Below are positions 18,325-26,852 of a DNA stretch of 55,088 nt, piece after piece. The position numbers and the translations under genes are program-made. The notes under the pieces were generated by a model. The model was not told where the DNA came from and searched no databases. It saw nothing but the letters and a program-made list of their open reading frames with translations. This stretch comes from Candidatus Krumholzibacteriota bacterium (GTDB lineage Bacteria > Krumholzibacteriota > Krumholzibacteriia > Krumholzibacteriales > Krumholzibacteriaceae), in assembly GCA_030609325.1 (NCBI GenBank), contig JAUWCL010000023.1, forward strand, positions 1 to 55,088. Reading direction: 5' to 3'. Within the stretch, counting starts at the first letter, position 1; each line of letters begins with the position of its first letter.

Positions 18325-19416
18325 TTATTCAGACTTCTCTTCGGCCTTTGTATCTGCTTTTCCCCCGGCTGGTTTCGTCTCTGCCTTGCCGGCGTCGTCC
18401 TTCTTCACTGCAGGCTTATCAGCGTTGGCGCCGGCGGCTGCGGACTTGCCGCTCCCGGATCCGCCGGATCCCGCCTTATTCGCCGCGGGCCTGCTCTGGC
18501 CGCCGCCCTTGCGATCTGACTGCCTCGGGCCGCCGCCCTTGCGATCTGACTGCCTCGGGCCGCCGCCTTTGCGATCTGACTGCCTCGGGCCGCCGCCCTT
18601 GCGATCTGACTGCCTCGGGCCGCCGCCCTTGCGATCTGACTGCCTCGGGCCGCCGCCCTTGCGGTCGGGCTTTGGGCCGCCCTTCTTCGCCTCGGCGGCC
18701 TTCTCCTGCTTCTCGAGGAAGTCCTTGTTCTTCATGTAGCGGGCCCTGCCCTCGATGACCGCGTCGGCGAAGGTTTTCGTGAAGAGCTTGATCGACCGGA
18801 TCGCGTCGTCGTTCGCCGGAATGGCGTAGTCGAGATCATCAGGATCGCTGTTCGTATCTATAAGACCGATCAGTGGGATGCCGAGCTTCCTCGCTTCCTT
18901 GATCGCGATTTCTTCCTTATTCGTGTCGAAAACGACGAGGCACGCCGGGGCACCCTTCATTCCGCGGATGCCCGAGAGCACCTTGAGAAGCTTCTCCTTG
19001 CGCTTGTCGAGCATGAGCCCCTCCTTCTTGGAGAGCTGCTCGATGCGCCCGTCTTTTTCCATCTCTTCTATGTCATCGAGACGATCGAGGCTGAGCTTGA
19101 TCGTCTTGAAGTTTGTGAGGGTCCCGCCGAGCCATCGCTCATTGATATAGTACATGCCGCATCGCTCGGCGTCCTCGCGCACGGAGTCCTTCGCCTGCCT
19201 CTTCGTTCCGACGAAGAGGACCGTCTTTCCTTCCGATGCCATCTGGAGAAGGACGTTGTACGCGTTCTGGAGAGTATCGAGAGTCTGGCGCAGATCGATA
19301 ATGTAGATACCGTTCTGTTCCTTAAAAATATAGGGCTTCATCTTTGGATTCCAGCGCCTCGTCTGGTGTCCGAAGTGAACCCCCGCTTCCAGCAGGTCCT
19401 TGATCTGGACTTTCAC
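18325..19416 (-). CDS. rpsB: 30S ribosomal protein S2 with repeat-expanded C-terminal tail
   Basis: Residues 1 to about 235 are a normal S2: [71 protein letters not shown]. The start is GTG 19416 behind AGGAGG. After about 240 the protein continues for ~120 residues that S2 does not usually have: a basic glycine-rich stretch with the decapeptide [10 protein letters not shown] repeated five times, then a low-complexity Ala/Lys/Gly/Glu region ending AEEKSE. The decapeptides are encoded by near-identical 30-bp DNA repeats. The tail is probably disordered; its function is unknown. Confidence 0.96.
   Translation of the reverse strand: MKVQIKDLLEAGVHFGHQTRRWNPKMKPYIFKEQNGIYIIDLRQTLDTLQNAYNVLLQMASEGKTVLFVGTKRQAKDSVREDAERCGMYYINERWLGGTLTNFKTIKLSLDRLDDIEEMEKDGRIEQLSKKEGLMLDKRKEKLLKVLSGIRGMKGAPACLVVFDTNKEEIAIKEARKLGIPLIGLIDTNSDPDDLDYAIPANDDAIRSIKLFTKTFADAVIEGRARYMKNKDFLEKQEKAAEAKKGGPKPDRKGGGPRQSDRKGGGPRQSDRKGGGPRQSDRKGGGPRQSDRKGGGPRQSDRKGGGQSRPAANKAGSGGSGSGKSAAAGANADKPAVKKDDAGKAETKPAGGKADTKAEEKSE
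18496..18660 (-). repeat. 30-bp tandem repeat inside rpsB
   Basis: Five full 30-bp units (18511-18540, 18541-18570, 18571-18600, 18601-18630, 18631-18660) plus a partial unit at 18496-18510. The only difference I see between full copies is one base, T instead of C at 18568, and it is silent in the protein. Such identity implies recent expansion by slippage or unequal exchange, or selection on DNA sequence. Confidence 0.97.
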
Positions 19417-19466
19417 TTTTTCCTCCTAGGTTATTCCTCCATCCCTCCCCCGGGAGCGTCCGAAAC

Positions 19467-19484
19467 GGGCTTCCACGCCCGTCA
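19467..19484 (-). other. Hairpin in the rpsI-rpsB intergenic leader
   Basis: Minus-strand ACGGGC pairs perfectly with GCCCGT around a 6-base loop in the 105-base gap before rpsB. There is no T-run, so it is not an intrinsic terminator. S2 autoregulatory leaders are known in other bacteria; whether this hairpin is one is inference. Confidence 0.35.
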
Positions 19485-19521
19485 CCATGGACCCTGCGGA
19501 GAGATGTGTGTCCTTGAGAAT

Positions 19522-19914
19522 CTATCGCTTGGAGAACTGGAACTTCTTCCGTGCTCCGGGCTGTCCGTACTTCTTCCTCTCCTTCTCCCTGGGGTCTCTG
19601 GTGAGGAACCCGCCGGACTTCAGTGCTTTCTTGTGGGTCTCGTCGTGAAGAAGGATCGCTCTCGAGATACCGAGACGAATCGCTCCCGCCTGACCGGCCT
19701 TGCCGCCGCCGGAGACCGTCGCCTTGATTTCATACGTTCCCTCGGTATTGGTCACGCCGAGGGGCTGACGAACGAGAAGCGTCAGGCTGTCTCTCTTCAT
19801 GTAATCGGCCAACTCCTCACCGTTCACTATGACCGAGCCCTTTCCCTCGCTGAGATAGACACGGGCTACCGCCGATTTTCGTCTTCCCACCGCATGGTAG
19901 ATCTCTTTTGCCAA
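19522..19914 (-). CDS. rpsI: 30S ribosomal protein S9
   Basis: 130 residues, normal length. Typical start YHAVGRRKSAVARVYLSEGKG, central GGGKAGQAGAIRLGISRAIL, and the conserved basic C-terminus GARKKFQFSKR that reaches the P-site tRNA. It follows rplM by 60 bases as in nearly all bacteria; here rpsB-tsf follow in the same direction, joining two ribosomal operons. Confidence 0.98.
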   Translation of the reverse strand: MAKEIYHAVGRRKSAVARVYLSEGKGSVIVNGEELADYMKRDSLTLLVRQPLGVTNTEGTYEIKATVSGGGKAGQAGAIRLGISRAILLHDETHKKALKSGGFLTRDPREKERKKYGQPGARKKFQFSKR

Positions 19915-19974
19915 GTCTTTACACCTCCTTCCGGCCGAAAATGCGTTCCTGCAAACACAGGCCGTGGATCATCC

Positions 19975-20406
19975 CTAGAACTCCAGCTCCTTCGGCTGCT
20001 GCGACTCGTGAGGGTGTTTCTCGCCCGCATAGACCTTCAGCTTTTTCAGGAGCCTGCGGCCGAGCTTGTTGTGGGGAAGCATCCCCTTGACCGCGTTGGT
20101 AACGGCGAAGGTAGGATCCTTCTCCATCTTGTCCTTGAAGCTGATCAGGCGAATACCGCCCGGGTACTTGGTATGGCTCCAGTAGGTCTTGTCTTCCCTC
20201 TTGTTACCGGTAACGTGGATCTTCTCCGCATTGACTACGATCACGAAATCGCCCACATCCATGTGCGGGGCGTATCCCGGCTTGTTTTTGCCTCTGAGGA
20301 TGGTAGCGACCCTCGTCGCCAGCCTGCCGAGCGTCTTCCCGCTCGCGTCCACTACGTACCAGTCCCTCTCAAACTCTCCCGGTTTGAGAACCGTGGTCTT
20401 CTGCAT
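19975..20406 (-). CDS. rplM: 50S ribosomal protein L13
   Basis: 143 residues, standard. Family motifs [16 protein letters not shown] near the start, [18 protein letters not shown], and [22 protein letters not shown]. First gene of the long ribosomal/growth cluster; a strong promoter lies about 50 bases upstream of its start, with a GGAGG ribosome-binding site before the ATG. Confidence 0.98.
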   Translation of the reverse strand: MQKTTVLKPGEFERDWYVVDASGKTLGRLATRVATILRGKNKPGYAPHMDVGDFVIVVNAEKIHVTGNKREDKTYWSHTKYPGGIRLISFKDKMEKDPTFAVTNAVKGMLPHNKLGRRLLKKLKVYAGEKHPHESQQPKELEF

Positions 20407-20455
20407 TTTTCAGTCCTCCGTACACTTTTCCGATATATTTCGGTAAAGAAGCTAA

Positions 20456-20484
20456 AATATATATGGGTTAGCGGATGATGTCAA
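20456..20484 (-). promoter_or_regulatory. Sigma70-type promoter of the rplM operon
   Basis: Minus strand TTGACA (20479-20484, perfect -35), 17-base spacer, TATATT (20456-20461, 5 of 6 for -10). The expected start site near 20449 leaves a leader of about 43 bases before rplM. Confidence 0.85.
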
Positions 20485-20511
20485 GATGCGTTTGACTGGT
20501 AAAATCGGTCA

Positions 20512-21645
20512 TTACGCCGGCAGGATCCCCGCCTTCCCGGCCGCGGCGGATATCTTTTTCGCGTCGGGGCTCTCAATCACACATGTCTCGGTTATTATAG
20601 CAGTTAAGAATCCAGCGGGTGTCACGTCGAAGGCCGGGTTGTACGCCCTGGCCTCGTCGGGGGCCGTCTTGACCCCGGCGAACGACTTGACTTCCCCCGG
20701 ATCGCGCTCCTCGATCGGAATGCTGGAACCGTCCTCGATGGAGAGATCGAAGGTCGACCAGGGGGCGGCGATATACATCGGTACGCCGTATTTCCCGCAG
20801 AGTACGGCCAGCCCGAGGGTCCCGATCTTGTTCGCCAAGTCCCCGTTAGTGACGATCCTGTCGGCCCCGGTCATCACGGCGTCGATGCGGCCGGCGGCAA
20901 AGAGCGAGGCGGCGGCGTTGTCGCAGAGGACGGTCACGTCGATGCCGGCACGGGTCAGCTCCCATGCGGTGAGCCTCGCCCCCTGGAGCAGCGGCCGCGT
21001 CTCGCAGGCGTAGACGCTGATCCTCTTCCCCTGCTCATGGGCCGTCTTGATGACTGCCAGGGCCGTACCGTAACCGGCCGTCGCGAGCCCTCCCGCGTTG
21101 CAGTGTGTGAGAACGGTCATACCGTCCCTGAGCAGGACCGCACCGTTCTCCCCGATGCGGTGGTCGGTCTCGAGTTCCCCGTCGTGTATGGCGAACGCCT
21201 CTGCGGAGACATTCTCCGCCAGCAGTGCGATATCACTCCCGCTCCTCTCTATCGCCTTCCTCATCCGCTCGAGCGCCCAGAAAAGGTTTACCGCCGTCGG
21301 CCTCGTCGCGGCGAACATGTCGGCCGTTTCGAGAAGCTTCGCTGCAATCGCAGCCCCGTCAAGGCCCTCGATATCGAACCCTGCCGCATCCGATCCGTGA
21401 TCGAAGATATGATCTGGCGCATCCTTCCGGCCGGCAAGTATCTCGTTTTCCAGTGCGAGCAGTACCCCGTGGGCGGCGGCTACGCCGATGGCCGGAGCGC
21501 CGCGGACCCTGAGAATCCGAATAGCCGCGGCCAGTTCTTCAGGATAGCCGATCTCGACGTATTTCTCCTCGGTCGGCAGGAGTATCTGGTCGAGGATCAC
21601 GACCTTTCCCTTTATGTAATCGACAGTCCTGACGATCATCTTCAT
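20512..21645 (-). CDS. mtnA: Methylthioribose-1-phosphate isomerase (eIF2B-like)
   Basis: 377 residues of the eIF2B-related sugar-phosphate isomerase family. Motifs RGAPAIGVAAAHG near 50, HCNAGGLATAGYGTALAVI, YACETRPLLQGARLTAWEL, and GADRIVTNGDLANKIGT, with the catalytic cysteine (HCNAG) and aspartate. MtnA opens methylthioribose-1-P to methylthioribulose-1-P in methionine salvage. No other salvage gene is nearby, so a related role such as ribose-1,5-bisphosphate isomerisation is possible. ATG 21639 has better spacing to GGGGGAG than ATG 21645. It follows yjbQ with no gap. Confidence 0.9.
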   Translation of the reverse strand: MKMIVRTVDYIKGKVVILDQILLPTEEKYVEIGYPEELAAAIRILRVRGAPAIGVAAAHGVLLALENEILAGRKDAPDHIFDHGSDAAGFDIEGLDGAAIAAKLLETADMFAATRPTAVNLFWALERMRKAIERSGSDIALLAENVSAEAFAIHDGELETDHRIGENGAVLLRDGMTVLTHCNAGGLATAGYGTALAVIKTAHEQGKRISVYACETRPLLQGARLTAWELTRAGIDVTVLCDNAAASLFAAGRIDAVMTGADRIVTNGDLANKIGTLGLAVLCGKYGVPMYIAAPWSTFDLSIEDGSSIPIEERDPGEVKSFAGVKTAPDEARAYNPAFDVTPAGFLTAIITETCVIESPDAKKISAAAGKAGILPA

Positions 21646-22065
21646 CTACTCCCCCACCACGTTGAAATGTACCGTTCGGCTGCGTGACCGGTTGTCGAAC
21701 TCGAGGAATACGATCTGCTGCCACGTCCCGAGGACTAGACTTCCCCCGGATACCGGCACGGTGACCGACGGCCCGATAAGCGCCGCCCTGAGATGAGAGA
21801 AACCGTTCCCGTCCCCCCAGGTCGCGTCATGGTCGTACATGACACCCGACGGGATGATCCTCTCGAAGAACTCGGGCAGGTCGCGCAGGAGCCCGGGCTC
21901 GTACTCGATAGTGGTAATCCCCGCCGTCGATCCGGGTACGATAACGGTCATCTGCCCCGAGGTGACCCCGCTTTTCTCGACGATCTCTCTCGCCGCAGCT
22001 GTGATGTCGACGATCGTCCCGTCTCCGTCGGTATTGAACCCGTAGTGGCTCTCGTATGTGATCAT
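21646..22065 (-). CDS. YjbQ/UPF0047 family protein (secondary thiamine-phosphate synthase type)
   Basis: 139 residues from ATG 22065; the longer frame to 22194 overlaps maf and its extra part is unlike the family. Family hallmarks are GQMTVIVPGSTAGITTIEYEP, the HDATWGDGNGFSHLRA block with the metal-binding histidines, and the ending WQQIVFLEFDNRSRSRTVHF. Known members have weak thiamine-phosphate synthase activity in vitro, and the biological role is not settled. The start lies one base after the maf stop (TGACATG), so the genes are translated together. Confidence 0.9.
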   Translation of the reverse strand: MITYESHYGFNTDGDGTIVDITAAAREIVEKSGVTSGQMTVIVPGSTAGITTIEYEPGLLRDLPEFFERIIPSGVMYDHDATWGDGNGFSHLRAALIGPSVTVPVSGGSLVLGTWQQIVFLEFDNRSRSRTVHFNVVGE

Positions 22066-22066
22066 G

Positions 22067-22684
22067 TCACCGTCCCCCGTCCATAGACGCAAGCTCCGCC
22101 TCGAGCCTGCGGAACATGCCGAAGAGCCTCGCCACGGGCAGCCCGACGACGTTGAAGTAGCACCCCTCGATCCTCTCGATGAAAGCGGAGGCATACCCCT
22201 GGATCGCGTATGCGCCGGCCTTGTCGAAGGGCTCCCCTGTCTCGATATACCTTGAGATCTCCTCCGGTCTCAGCTCGCGGAAAAATACCTTCGTGCTCTC
22301 GGCCTCGATTATCCTAATGTTCGGCGGGGCGATGAGCACTATCCCGGTAACGACCTCGTGCATACTCCCCGACAGGGTCTCGAGCATCTCCCGCGCCTCC
22401 TCGGGGCTGCCGGGCTTGCCCATCACCTGCCCCTTGCACAGAACGATCGTGTCGGCAGCGATGATCGTCTTGCGCGGCCGCGTCATCTGCGCATCCACAC
22501 ACTTGATCTCGGCGAGCAGTCTGGCACTCTCGACCGGATCGTTCCAGGGCACCTCCGACTCGTCGACTTTCGAGGGAAGGATCTCGAACTCGAATCCGAG
22601 ATTCTCGAGGATCTCCTTCCGTCTCGGCGAGGCCGAGGCGAGCAGCAGCCTCTCCTGTACCGCGGCGGGCAGAAACGGATTCAT
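22067..22684 (-). CDS. maf: Maf-family nucleotide pyrophosphatase
   Basis: 205 residues from ATG 22684, whose ATGA overlaps the dtd stop; the frame extends to 22780 but those extra residues lie in dtd and do not resemble Maf. Motifs: LLLASASPRRKEILENLGF at the start, ESARLLAEIK, ADTIVLCKGQVMGKPGSPEEA, and DKAGAYAIQGYASAFIERIEG. Maf proteins hydrolyse non-canonical or excess nucleoside triphosphates (dTTP/UTP or modified bases) and can affect septation. Substrate choice cannot be read from sequence by eye. Confidence 0.94.
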   Translation of the reverse strand: MNPFLPAAVQERLLLASASPRRKEILENLGFEFEILPSKVDESEVPWNDPVESARLLAEIKCVDAQMTRPRKTIIAADTIVLCKGQVMGKPGSPEEAREMLETLSGSMHEVVTGIVLIAPPNIRIIEAESTKVFFRELRPEEISRYIETGEPFDKAGAYAIQGYASAFIERIEGCYFNVVGLPVARLFGMFRRLEAELASMDGGR

Positions 22685-23127
22685 CGCATTTCCCTGTCGA
22701 CTATGAGAGTGACGGGGCCGTCGTTGACTAGTTTTATCTTCATCATCGCGCCGAACTCCCCTTCGGCCGTCTTCGGCCACCTGGCAGATATGTTGTCGAC
22801 GAACTCACGGTAGAGCCGCAGCGCCTCGGGCCCCGGGGCACTGTCAGTATAGGCAGGCCTGCGCCCCTTGCGGCAGTTCCCGTAGAGGGTGAACTGGGAG
22901 ACGACGAGCACCTCGCCGTCGATCTCCATCACCGAGAGGTTCATCTTTCCCGCGTCATCCTCGAATATCCGCAAGTCGAGACACTTGCGCGCCATCCAGT
23001 CGAGGTCCTCCGGCGTGTCCCCACTGCGGAAGGCTGCCAGCACGAGTATGCCCCGCCCTATCGACGCGATCGTCCTGCCGTCGACAACAACGCTCGCCTC
23101 GCTTACCCTCTGGACCACTGTACGCAT
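22681..23127 (-). CDS. dtd: D-aminoacyl-tRNA deacylase
   Basis: 148 residues from ATG 23127, the normal DTD length; the longer frame to 23196 adds residues unlike the family. MRTVVQRVSEASVVVDG is the usual start, SQFTLYGNCRKGRRP carries the SQT/F active-site motif, and NDGPVTLIVD carries the C-terminal chirality-checking Gly-Pro motif. It removes D-amino acids mischarged on tRNA. It overlaps maf by four bases. Confidence 0.96.
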   Translation of the reverse strand: MRTVVQRVSEASVVVDGRTIASIGRGILVLAAFRSGDTPEDLDWMARKCLDLRIFEDDAGKMNLSVMEIDGEVLVVSQFTLYGNCRKGRRPAYTDSAPGPEALRLYREFVDNISARWPKTAEGEFGAMMKIKLVNDGPVTLIVDREMR

Positions 23128-23192
23128 CGAAAACTTCCGTTCAGAGAATTCTCCGGCATCGACCTCGTATCGGCCCCGGACATTTGATGCCG

Positions 23193-23961
23193 TCACTTAT
23201 CCTTATTAATGCATTTCTCGAGAAAAGGCACCAACTTATCGCCACGCAGCGACTTGTTGACCTCTACGATCTTCCCCTCAGGATCGACCAGTATCATCTT
23301 TCGGTATCATGACTTCCGCTGTTATACATGACTTCTGCCAGCAGCAGTGCAGCGAATTTTCTGACTGCCCCATCAGGGTCATTTTCGACAAAATCAGCGA
23401 GAGTACTCTCGGGCACTGACCAGTCATACCTGAAATCTGTAACGTCCCTGTGAATCCGGGAATATTCCTTGTACGCGGCAGCGGATGAATCTCGTTCGGA
23501 CTTTATCATCCGCTCGATGGCCCAGACCCTTTCCAGGTACCTGCCGGTATCGGTCAATACTACCTCGGACTGTTCATCGACAGGCTGCATTATCAAACGC
23601 ATGGATATGTCCTGATTACTGCCGGACAGAGCGATTACTCTATCGATCGGCTCATATCCCGGAGAGTATGCATAAAGCCTGTAAAGACCGGGCCTGGCCG
23701 CACGCACCATGAAGTTTCCTTCCTTGTCCGCCAGCGCGACGTCGTACGGATCGAATCGGATTCCCCTGAAGTGCGCAATCCTGATCTGCGCGTAATCAGG
23801 AGTATTATCATCCGTGCCCATAACTATGCCTTTTATTACTGCTAACTCTGAAGAACTGGTATCTTCCCAGTAATCCTTCTCCTCATAAAGAGAATTACGG
23901 GCAGCACTGCGGTCAATGTCAGGGCAATGAATATCCCTTTCACCTGTTGACTCACCTCCAT
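23193..23961 (-). pseudogene. Broken TlpA/redoxin-type protein with carboxypeptidase-regulatory-like domain
   Basis: Three frames read on as parts of one gene. The 5' part (ATG 23961 or GTG 23943, behind GGAGG) codes for a short peptide with one membrane helix (GIFIALTLTAVLPVILF) and stops at 23842. The next frame, open to 23294, starts DYWEDTSSSELAVIKGIV and continues into a beta-sandwich regulatory domain. A third frame from about 23310 to a stop at 23193 reads YRKMILVDPEGKIVEVNKSL then RGDKLVPFLEKC, the usual last ~35 residues of a TlpA-like thioredoxin fold. The thioredoxin core with its CxxC is missing, so the gene has lost its middle and shifted frame at least twice. It lies 37 bases after recJ. 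Confidence 0.65.
23294..23821 (-). CDS. Open central fragment of the broken redoxin gene
   Basis: 175 residues from the first ATG. The first ~75 residues (AQIRIAHFRGIRFDPYDVAL, ADKEGNFMVRAARPGLYRLY, then AYSPGYEPIDRVI) fit a carboxypeptidase-regulatory-like beta sandwich, as found in front of thioredoxin domains of secreted proteins. The rest is helical with no recognised motif. It ends in a seven-residue out-of-context tail (SHDTER) created at a deletion junction. The frame also continues upstream of the ATG without a stop for about 40 codons, so this is an internal piece, not a complete gene. It may still be translated. Confidence 0.45.
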   Translation of the reverse strand: MGTDDNTPDYAQIRIAHFRGIRFDPYDVALADKEGNFMVRAARPGLYRLYAYSPGYEPIDRVIALSGSNQDISMRLIMQPVDEQSEVVLTDTGRYLERVWAIERMIKSERDSSAAAYKEYSRIHRDVTDFRYDWSVPESTLADFVENDPDGAVRKFAALLLAEVMYNSGSHDTER

Positions 23962-23998
23962 AATTGAAAAAAACAAACCCCGATGCGGAATATGCAGA

Positions 23999-25726
23999 TT
24001 ATTTTTCTTCGCCTACGGCCGCCGGTTCTGCGGTCTTGTGAATCAGCGTCACCTGGATCTGGGCCTCTTCCTTGCCCTGCCAGACATTCCGCCTCAGGTG
24101 CGCCAGAACGTCGATCCTTCCCCCGATCACGTCGTACGGCTGCCAGCTCTTGCCGAGCGAGAACCCGATCATCTCTAGCGAAGTCCCGTCTTCCTGCGAG
24201 ACAGCGAGCCTGAGGTGGTGCTTGCCAACTATCCTCGTCTTCCCGAGCACGTCGAGGTCGCGGATCAGCATGAGCGGCTCGCCGTTGCCGGGGCCAAAGG
24301 GCGCCAGTTGCTCGATGAACGATATGATGCCGAGGTCGCACTCTGCGAGCGAAACTTCCACGTCGGCATATATATGGGAATGTCCCTCTCTGTCGCCGGC
24401 CGCCTCGCCGACGACCTTGTTAAAACATTTGTTGAAGGCCGGTATGTCCTCTTCTCTTATCGTAAATCCGCCCGCTTCCCTGTGCCCTCCGAACGCGGGC
24501 AGGAACTGAGAACATTTCTCCAGCGCGTCGCGGATATTTATCCCGCCTGAAGACCTCACAGATCCCTTGCCGACGCCGTCCCGCACGGCGATAAGCACCG
24601 AAGGGACACCGTAGTTCTCCGCGAGCCTCGCCGCCCCGATTCCGACCACTCCCTCGTGCCACGAGGACGACGAGAAGACCAGTGCGTTCGGCTCGCTCCG
24701 CTTGAACATTATGTCGGCGAGGTAGCAGGCCTCCTGGGTAACCTGGCTGTCATGGGCCCGCCGCTGCCTGTTTTTTTCCTCGATCTCCCCGGCGATGGCC
24801 TTCGCCTCCTCTTCGTCCTTCGTCGTCAGCAGCTCGACTACGCCTCGCGCGCTGCCGATCCTGCCGGGGGAGTTGAGCCTGGGCACAATGGTGAAGCATA
24901 TCTGCCGCGCCGAAAAACCGGAAGCGGCGAGGCCGCATTTCCGCCTCAGCGCTTTAAATCCCGGCCTCTCCCACTTCCCCAGCTCCGCCATGCCGAGGGT
25001 GACAAGCGACCTGTTCTCGCCGACGAGGGGCACGTAGTCTCCCAGCGTCCCGACGGCTACGAGGTCGAGGAGGCGACCGAGCTTCATATCGATGCCCATA
25101 TCCTTCTCGATGCCCTGGAGAAGCTTGTACGCCACCCCCGCGCCTGAGAGCTCTTTGAACGGGTATGTCTCGCCGGGCAGCTTGGCGTTGATGAACGCCC
25201 TCGCCTCAAGGACCCTCTCTCCTATCTCGTGATGGTCGGTGATAACGACCGGGATACCGCCGTCGGCGAGCTCCTTTACTATGTCGCCGTCGCTCGAGCC
25301 GCAATCGACGGTGATCACCAGACCGAGGCCCACCTCGAGGCTTCTCTCGGCAATGCGCCTCGCCATGCCGTAGCCATCCTTCTTGCGGTCGGGGATAAAG
25401 TAGTGAACGTCGGCGCCGATCGAGCGCAGCCCCTCGCAGAGAATCGCCGTCCCGCATATTCCGTCGGCGTCGTAGTCGCCGTGGACGAGTATCCGGCTGC
25501 CTGCCGAAACGGCTTCCCGCACGGCCTTTACCGCCTCACCCATCTCACTGAATAGGAAGGGATCGTGTATCCGGTCGATCGTGGGCGAGAGAAACTGCCT
25601 CGCTTCTTCCTCGTTGGCGACTCCCCTCGACGCCAGGATCCTCGCGGCGATCGGGGATATTCCGAGCCCATTGCTCAGGTTAGTTATTATGCCGGCATCG
25701 ACCGGCCGAACGAGCCAGGAAGACAT
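23999..25726 (-). CDS. recJ: Single-stranded-DNA-specific exonuclease RecJ
   Basis: 575 residues, normal for RecJ. DHH-superfamily motif I is HGDYDADGICG (82-92), motif II lies in VDCGSS, the DHH motif is ITDHHEIG (DHH at 164-166), and the DHHA1 part carries SSSWHEGVVGIGAARLAE and GGHREAGGFTI. The C-terminal OB-like domain ends with a short acidic tail. It degrades single-stranded DNA 5'-3' in recombination and mismatch repair. rnpB lies ~26 bases upstream. Confidence 0.95.
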   Translation of the reverse strand: MSSWLVRPVDAGIITNLSNGLGISPIAARILASRGVANEEEARQFLSPTIDRIHDPFLFSEMGEAVKAVREAVSAGSRILVHGDYDADGICGTAILCEGLRSIGADVHYFIPDRKKDGYGMARRIAERSLEVGLGLVITVDCGSSDGDIVKELADGGIPVVITDHHEIGERVLEARAFINAKLPGETYPFKELSGAGVAYKLLQGIEKDMGIDMKLGRLLDLVAVGTLGDYVPLVGENRSLVTLGMAELGKWERPGFKALRRKCGLAASGFSARQICFTIVPRLNSPGRIGSARGVVELLTTKDEEEAKAIAGEIEEKNRQRRAHDSQVTQEACYLADIMFKRSEPNALVFSSSSWHEGVVGIGAARLAENYGVPSVLIAVRDGVGKGSVRSSGGINIRDALEKCSQFLPAFGGHREAGGFTIREEDIPAFNKCFNKVVGEAAGDREGHSHIYADVEVSLAECDLGIISFIEQLAPFGPGNGEPLMLIRDLDVLGKTRIVGKHHLRLAVSQEDGTSLEMIGFSLGKSWQPYDVIGGRIDVLAHLRRNVWQGKEEAQIQVTLIHKTAEPAAVGEEK

Positions 25727-25751
25727 ATCAGCCTCGCGTTTCTATTGTGTA

Positions 25752-26135
25752 AAAGAACGGCGGAGCGGACTAGTAAGCCGAGTTCTGTCCCGGTCCGCAA
25801 GCGGACCGGTGATGATCATTTATCTGGGGCCGGCGTTTCCGCGGGCCACGATCGACCTACCCGAGAGTCAAACGAAGCGGGCCGCTTCTCCTCTTCTATT
25901 TGGTCTTTCTCCGGGTGGGGTTTACCTGGCTGCCGCCGTCGCCGACAGCACCGGTGAGCTCTTACCTCACCATTTCACCCTTACCGCCGGCAAGCCGGCG
26001 GCGGTATATTTTCTGTGGCACTTTCCTTGGGGTCGCCCCCACTGGGAGTTACCCAGCACCCTGCCCTGTGGAGCTCGGACTTTCCTCGAACACCCCGAAG
26101 GGCGCCCGCGATCATCCCGTCCTCTCCGCCGTCCA
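25752..26135 (-). ncRNA. rnpB: RNase P RNA (bacterial type A)
   Basis: The catalytic RNA of RNase P, which matures tRNA 5' ends. Minus strand shows GAGGAAAGTCC near the 5' end (universal CR-I/P4 strand), ACAGGGCAGGGTGCTGGGTA, the CCCAAGGAAAGTGCCACAGA block, and at the 3' end ACAGAACTCGGCTTA. The ends form a long P1 helix: GGACGGCGGAGAGGAC (26119-26134) pairs with GTCCGCTCCGCCGTTC (25755-25770) with two mismatches or wobbles. Exact ends are inferred from P1 and the promoter. It lies between rnhA and recJ. Confidence 0.95.
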
Positions 26136-26136
26136 A

Positions 26137-26165
26137 ACTGTATTCGGACCGCTGTCTGGCGTCAA
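26137..26165 (-). promoter_or_regulatory. Promoter of rnpB
   Basis: Minus strand TTGACG (26160-26165), 17-base spacer, TACAGT (26137-26142). The predicted start falls at the P1 helix of the RNase P RNA, which supports both the promoter and the RNA's 5' end. Confidence 0.7.
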
Positions 26166-26204
26166 TATATCATAGTGGGGCACGAAGGTCAAAGGATGGG
26201 AAAT

Positions 26205-26852
26205 CTACTGGGTCTCTACCGCTTCGTCAAGGATCTCGTTGGCCAGCCTGTCGGCCGCCGCATTGCGGGCACGCGGGACGTGCTCCCAAACGCATTTATC
26301 GAATCCCGCCGCGAGTTCCCGGACCTGCCCGGCGAGGACGGCGAGGTTCTCGTTCCTGATCTTGTACTCGCCGTTCATCTGCTTGACAACGAGTTCGCTG
26401 TCCATCCGGATTGTGACGCTGGGCACGCCGAAATCGGCCGCCAGCTCAAGGGCGAGAATGCAGGCGCTGTACTCGGCGACGTTGTTCGTCGCCTTCCCCA
26501 ACCGCTTCGCCCTGGAAGTCAGCTCCGTCCCTTCCGTATCGTAAGCGACAACGGCCGCGGATGCGGGGCCGGGATTCCCTCTCGAAGCCCCGTCCGCGTG
26601 GACGATCAGCTCCGAGATCGTCATACCGGTGATATCGACCGTCTTCGCCGCGGTGCCGACCGATACGGGTTCGGAGGGAGGCGCAGGTTCAGGAGAGCCG
26701 GTGCTGATCTCTTTTCCCAGCTCAACAGCCATCTCCCGCAGCGCATCCTCCGCTTCGGCCTTCGCGAGGAAGCCGGACTGCTCCCACGCGTTATCGAGCG
26801 GCAGTCCACCCGCGAGCAGCTCGAGAAGCTTCTTGAGGCTGTTCTTTTTCAT
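26205..26852 (-). CDS. Ribonuclease HI family protein with N-terminal extension
   Basis: 215 residues from ATG 26852, which overlaps the upstream stop by one base (TGATG). Residues ~80-215 are an RNase HI-like fold: HADGASRGNPGPASAAVV (D87), NNVAEYSACILAL (E127), RMDSELVVKQMNGEY (D151) and RNAAADRLANE (D201), the complete catalytic set. This is the short cell-type RNase HI related to B. subtilis YpdQ/archaeal forms. The first ~75 residues are a small helical domain (MKKNSLKKLLELLAGGLPLD) plus a Pro/Ser linker that I do not recognise; it is not the DRBM-like hybrid-binding domain. Role: removal of RNA from RNA-DNA hybrids. Confidence 0.88.
   Translation of the reverse strand: MKKNSLKKLLELLAGGLPLDNAWEQSGFLAKAEAEDALREMAVELGKEISTGSPEPAPPSEPVSVGTAAKTVDITGMTISELIVHADGASRGNPGPASAAVVAYDTEGTELTSRAKRLGKATNNVAEYSACILALELAADFGVPSVTIRMDSELVVKQMNGEYKIRNENLAVLAGQVRELAAGFDKCVWEHVPRARNAAADRLANEILDEAVETQ

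Noticed and set aside
18496-18660. Repeat block considered as a CRISPR array
   Set aside because: Units are directly joined with no spacers and encode the S2 tail in frame.
18386-18739. Plus-strand frame of 117 codons with repeated PPLRSDCLG units
   Set aside because: It is the antisense of the repeat inside rpsB; the same 30-bp DNA repeat keeps all frames open.
23193-23311. Reading the TGA at the end of the redoxin fragment as selenocysteine, prompted by the tRNA-Sec
   Set aside because: The next codons in that frame do not continue a redoxin motif; the family text is in a different frame, so a deletion with frameshift explains it better.
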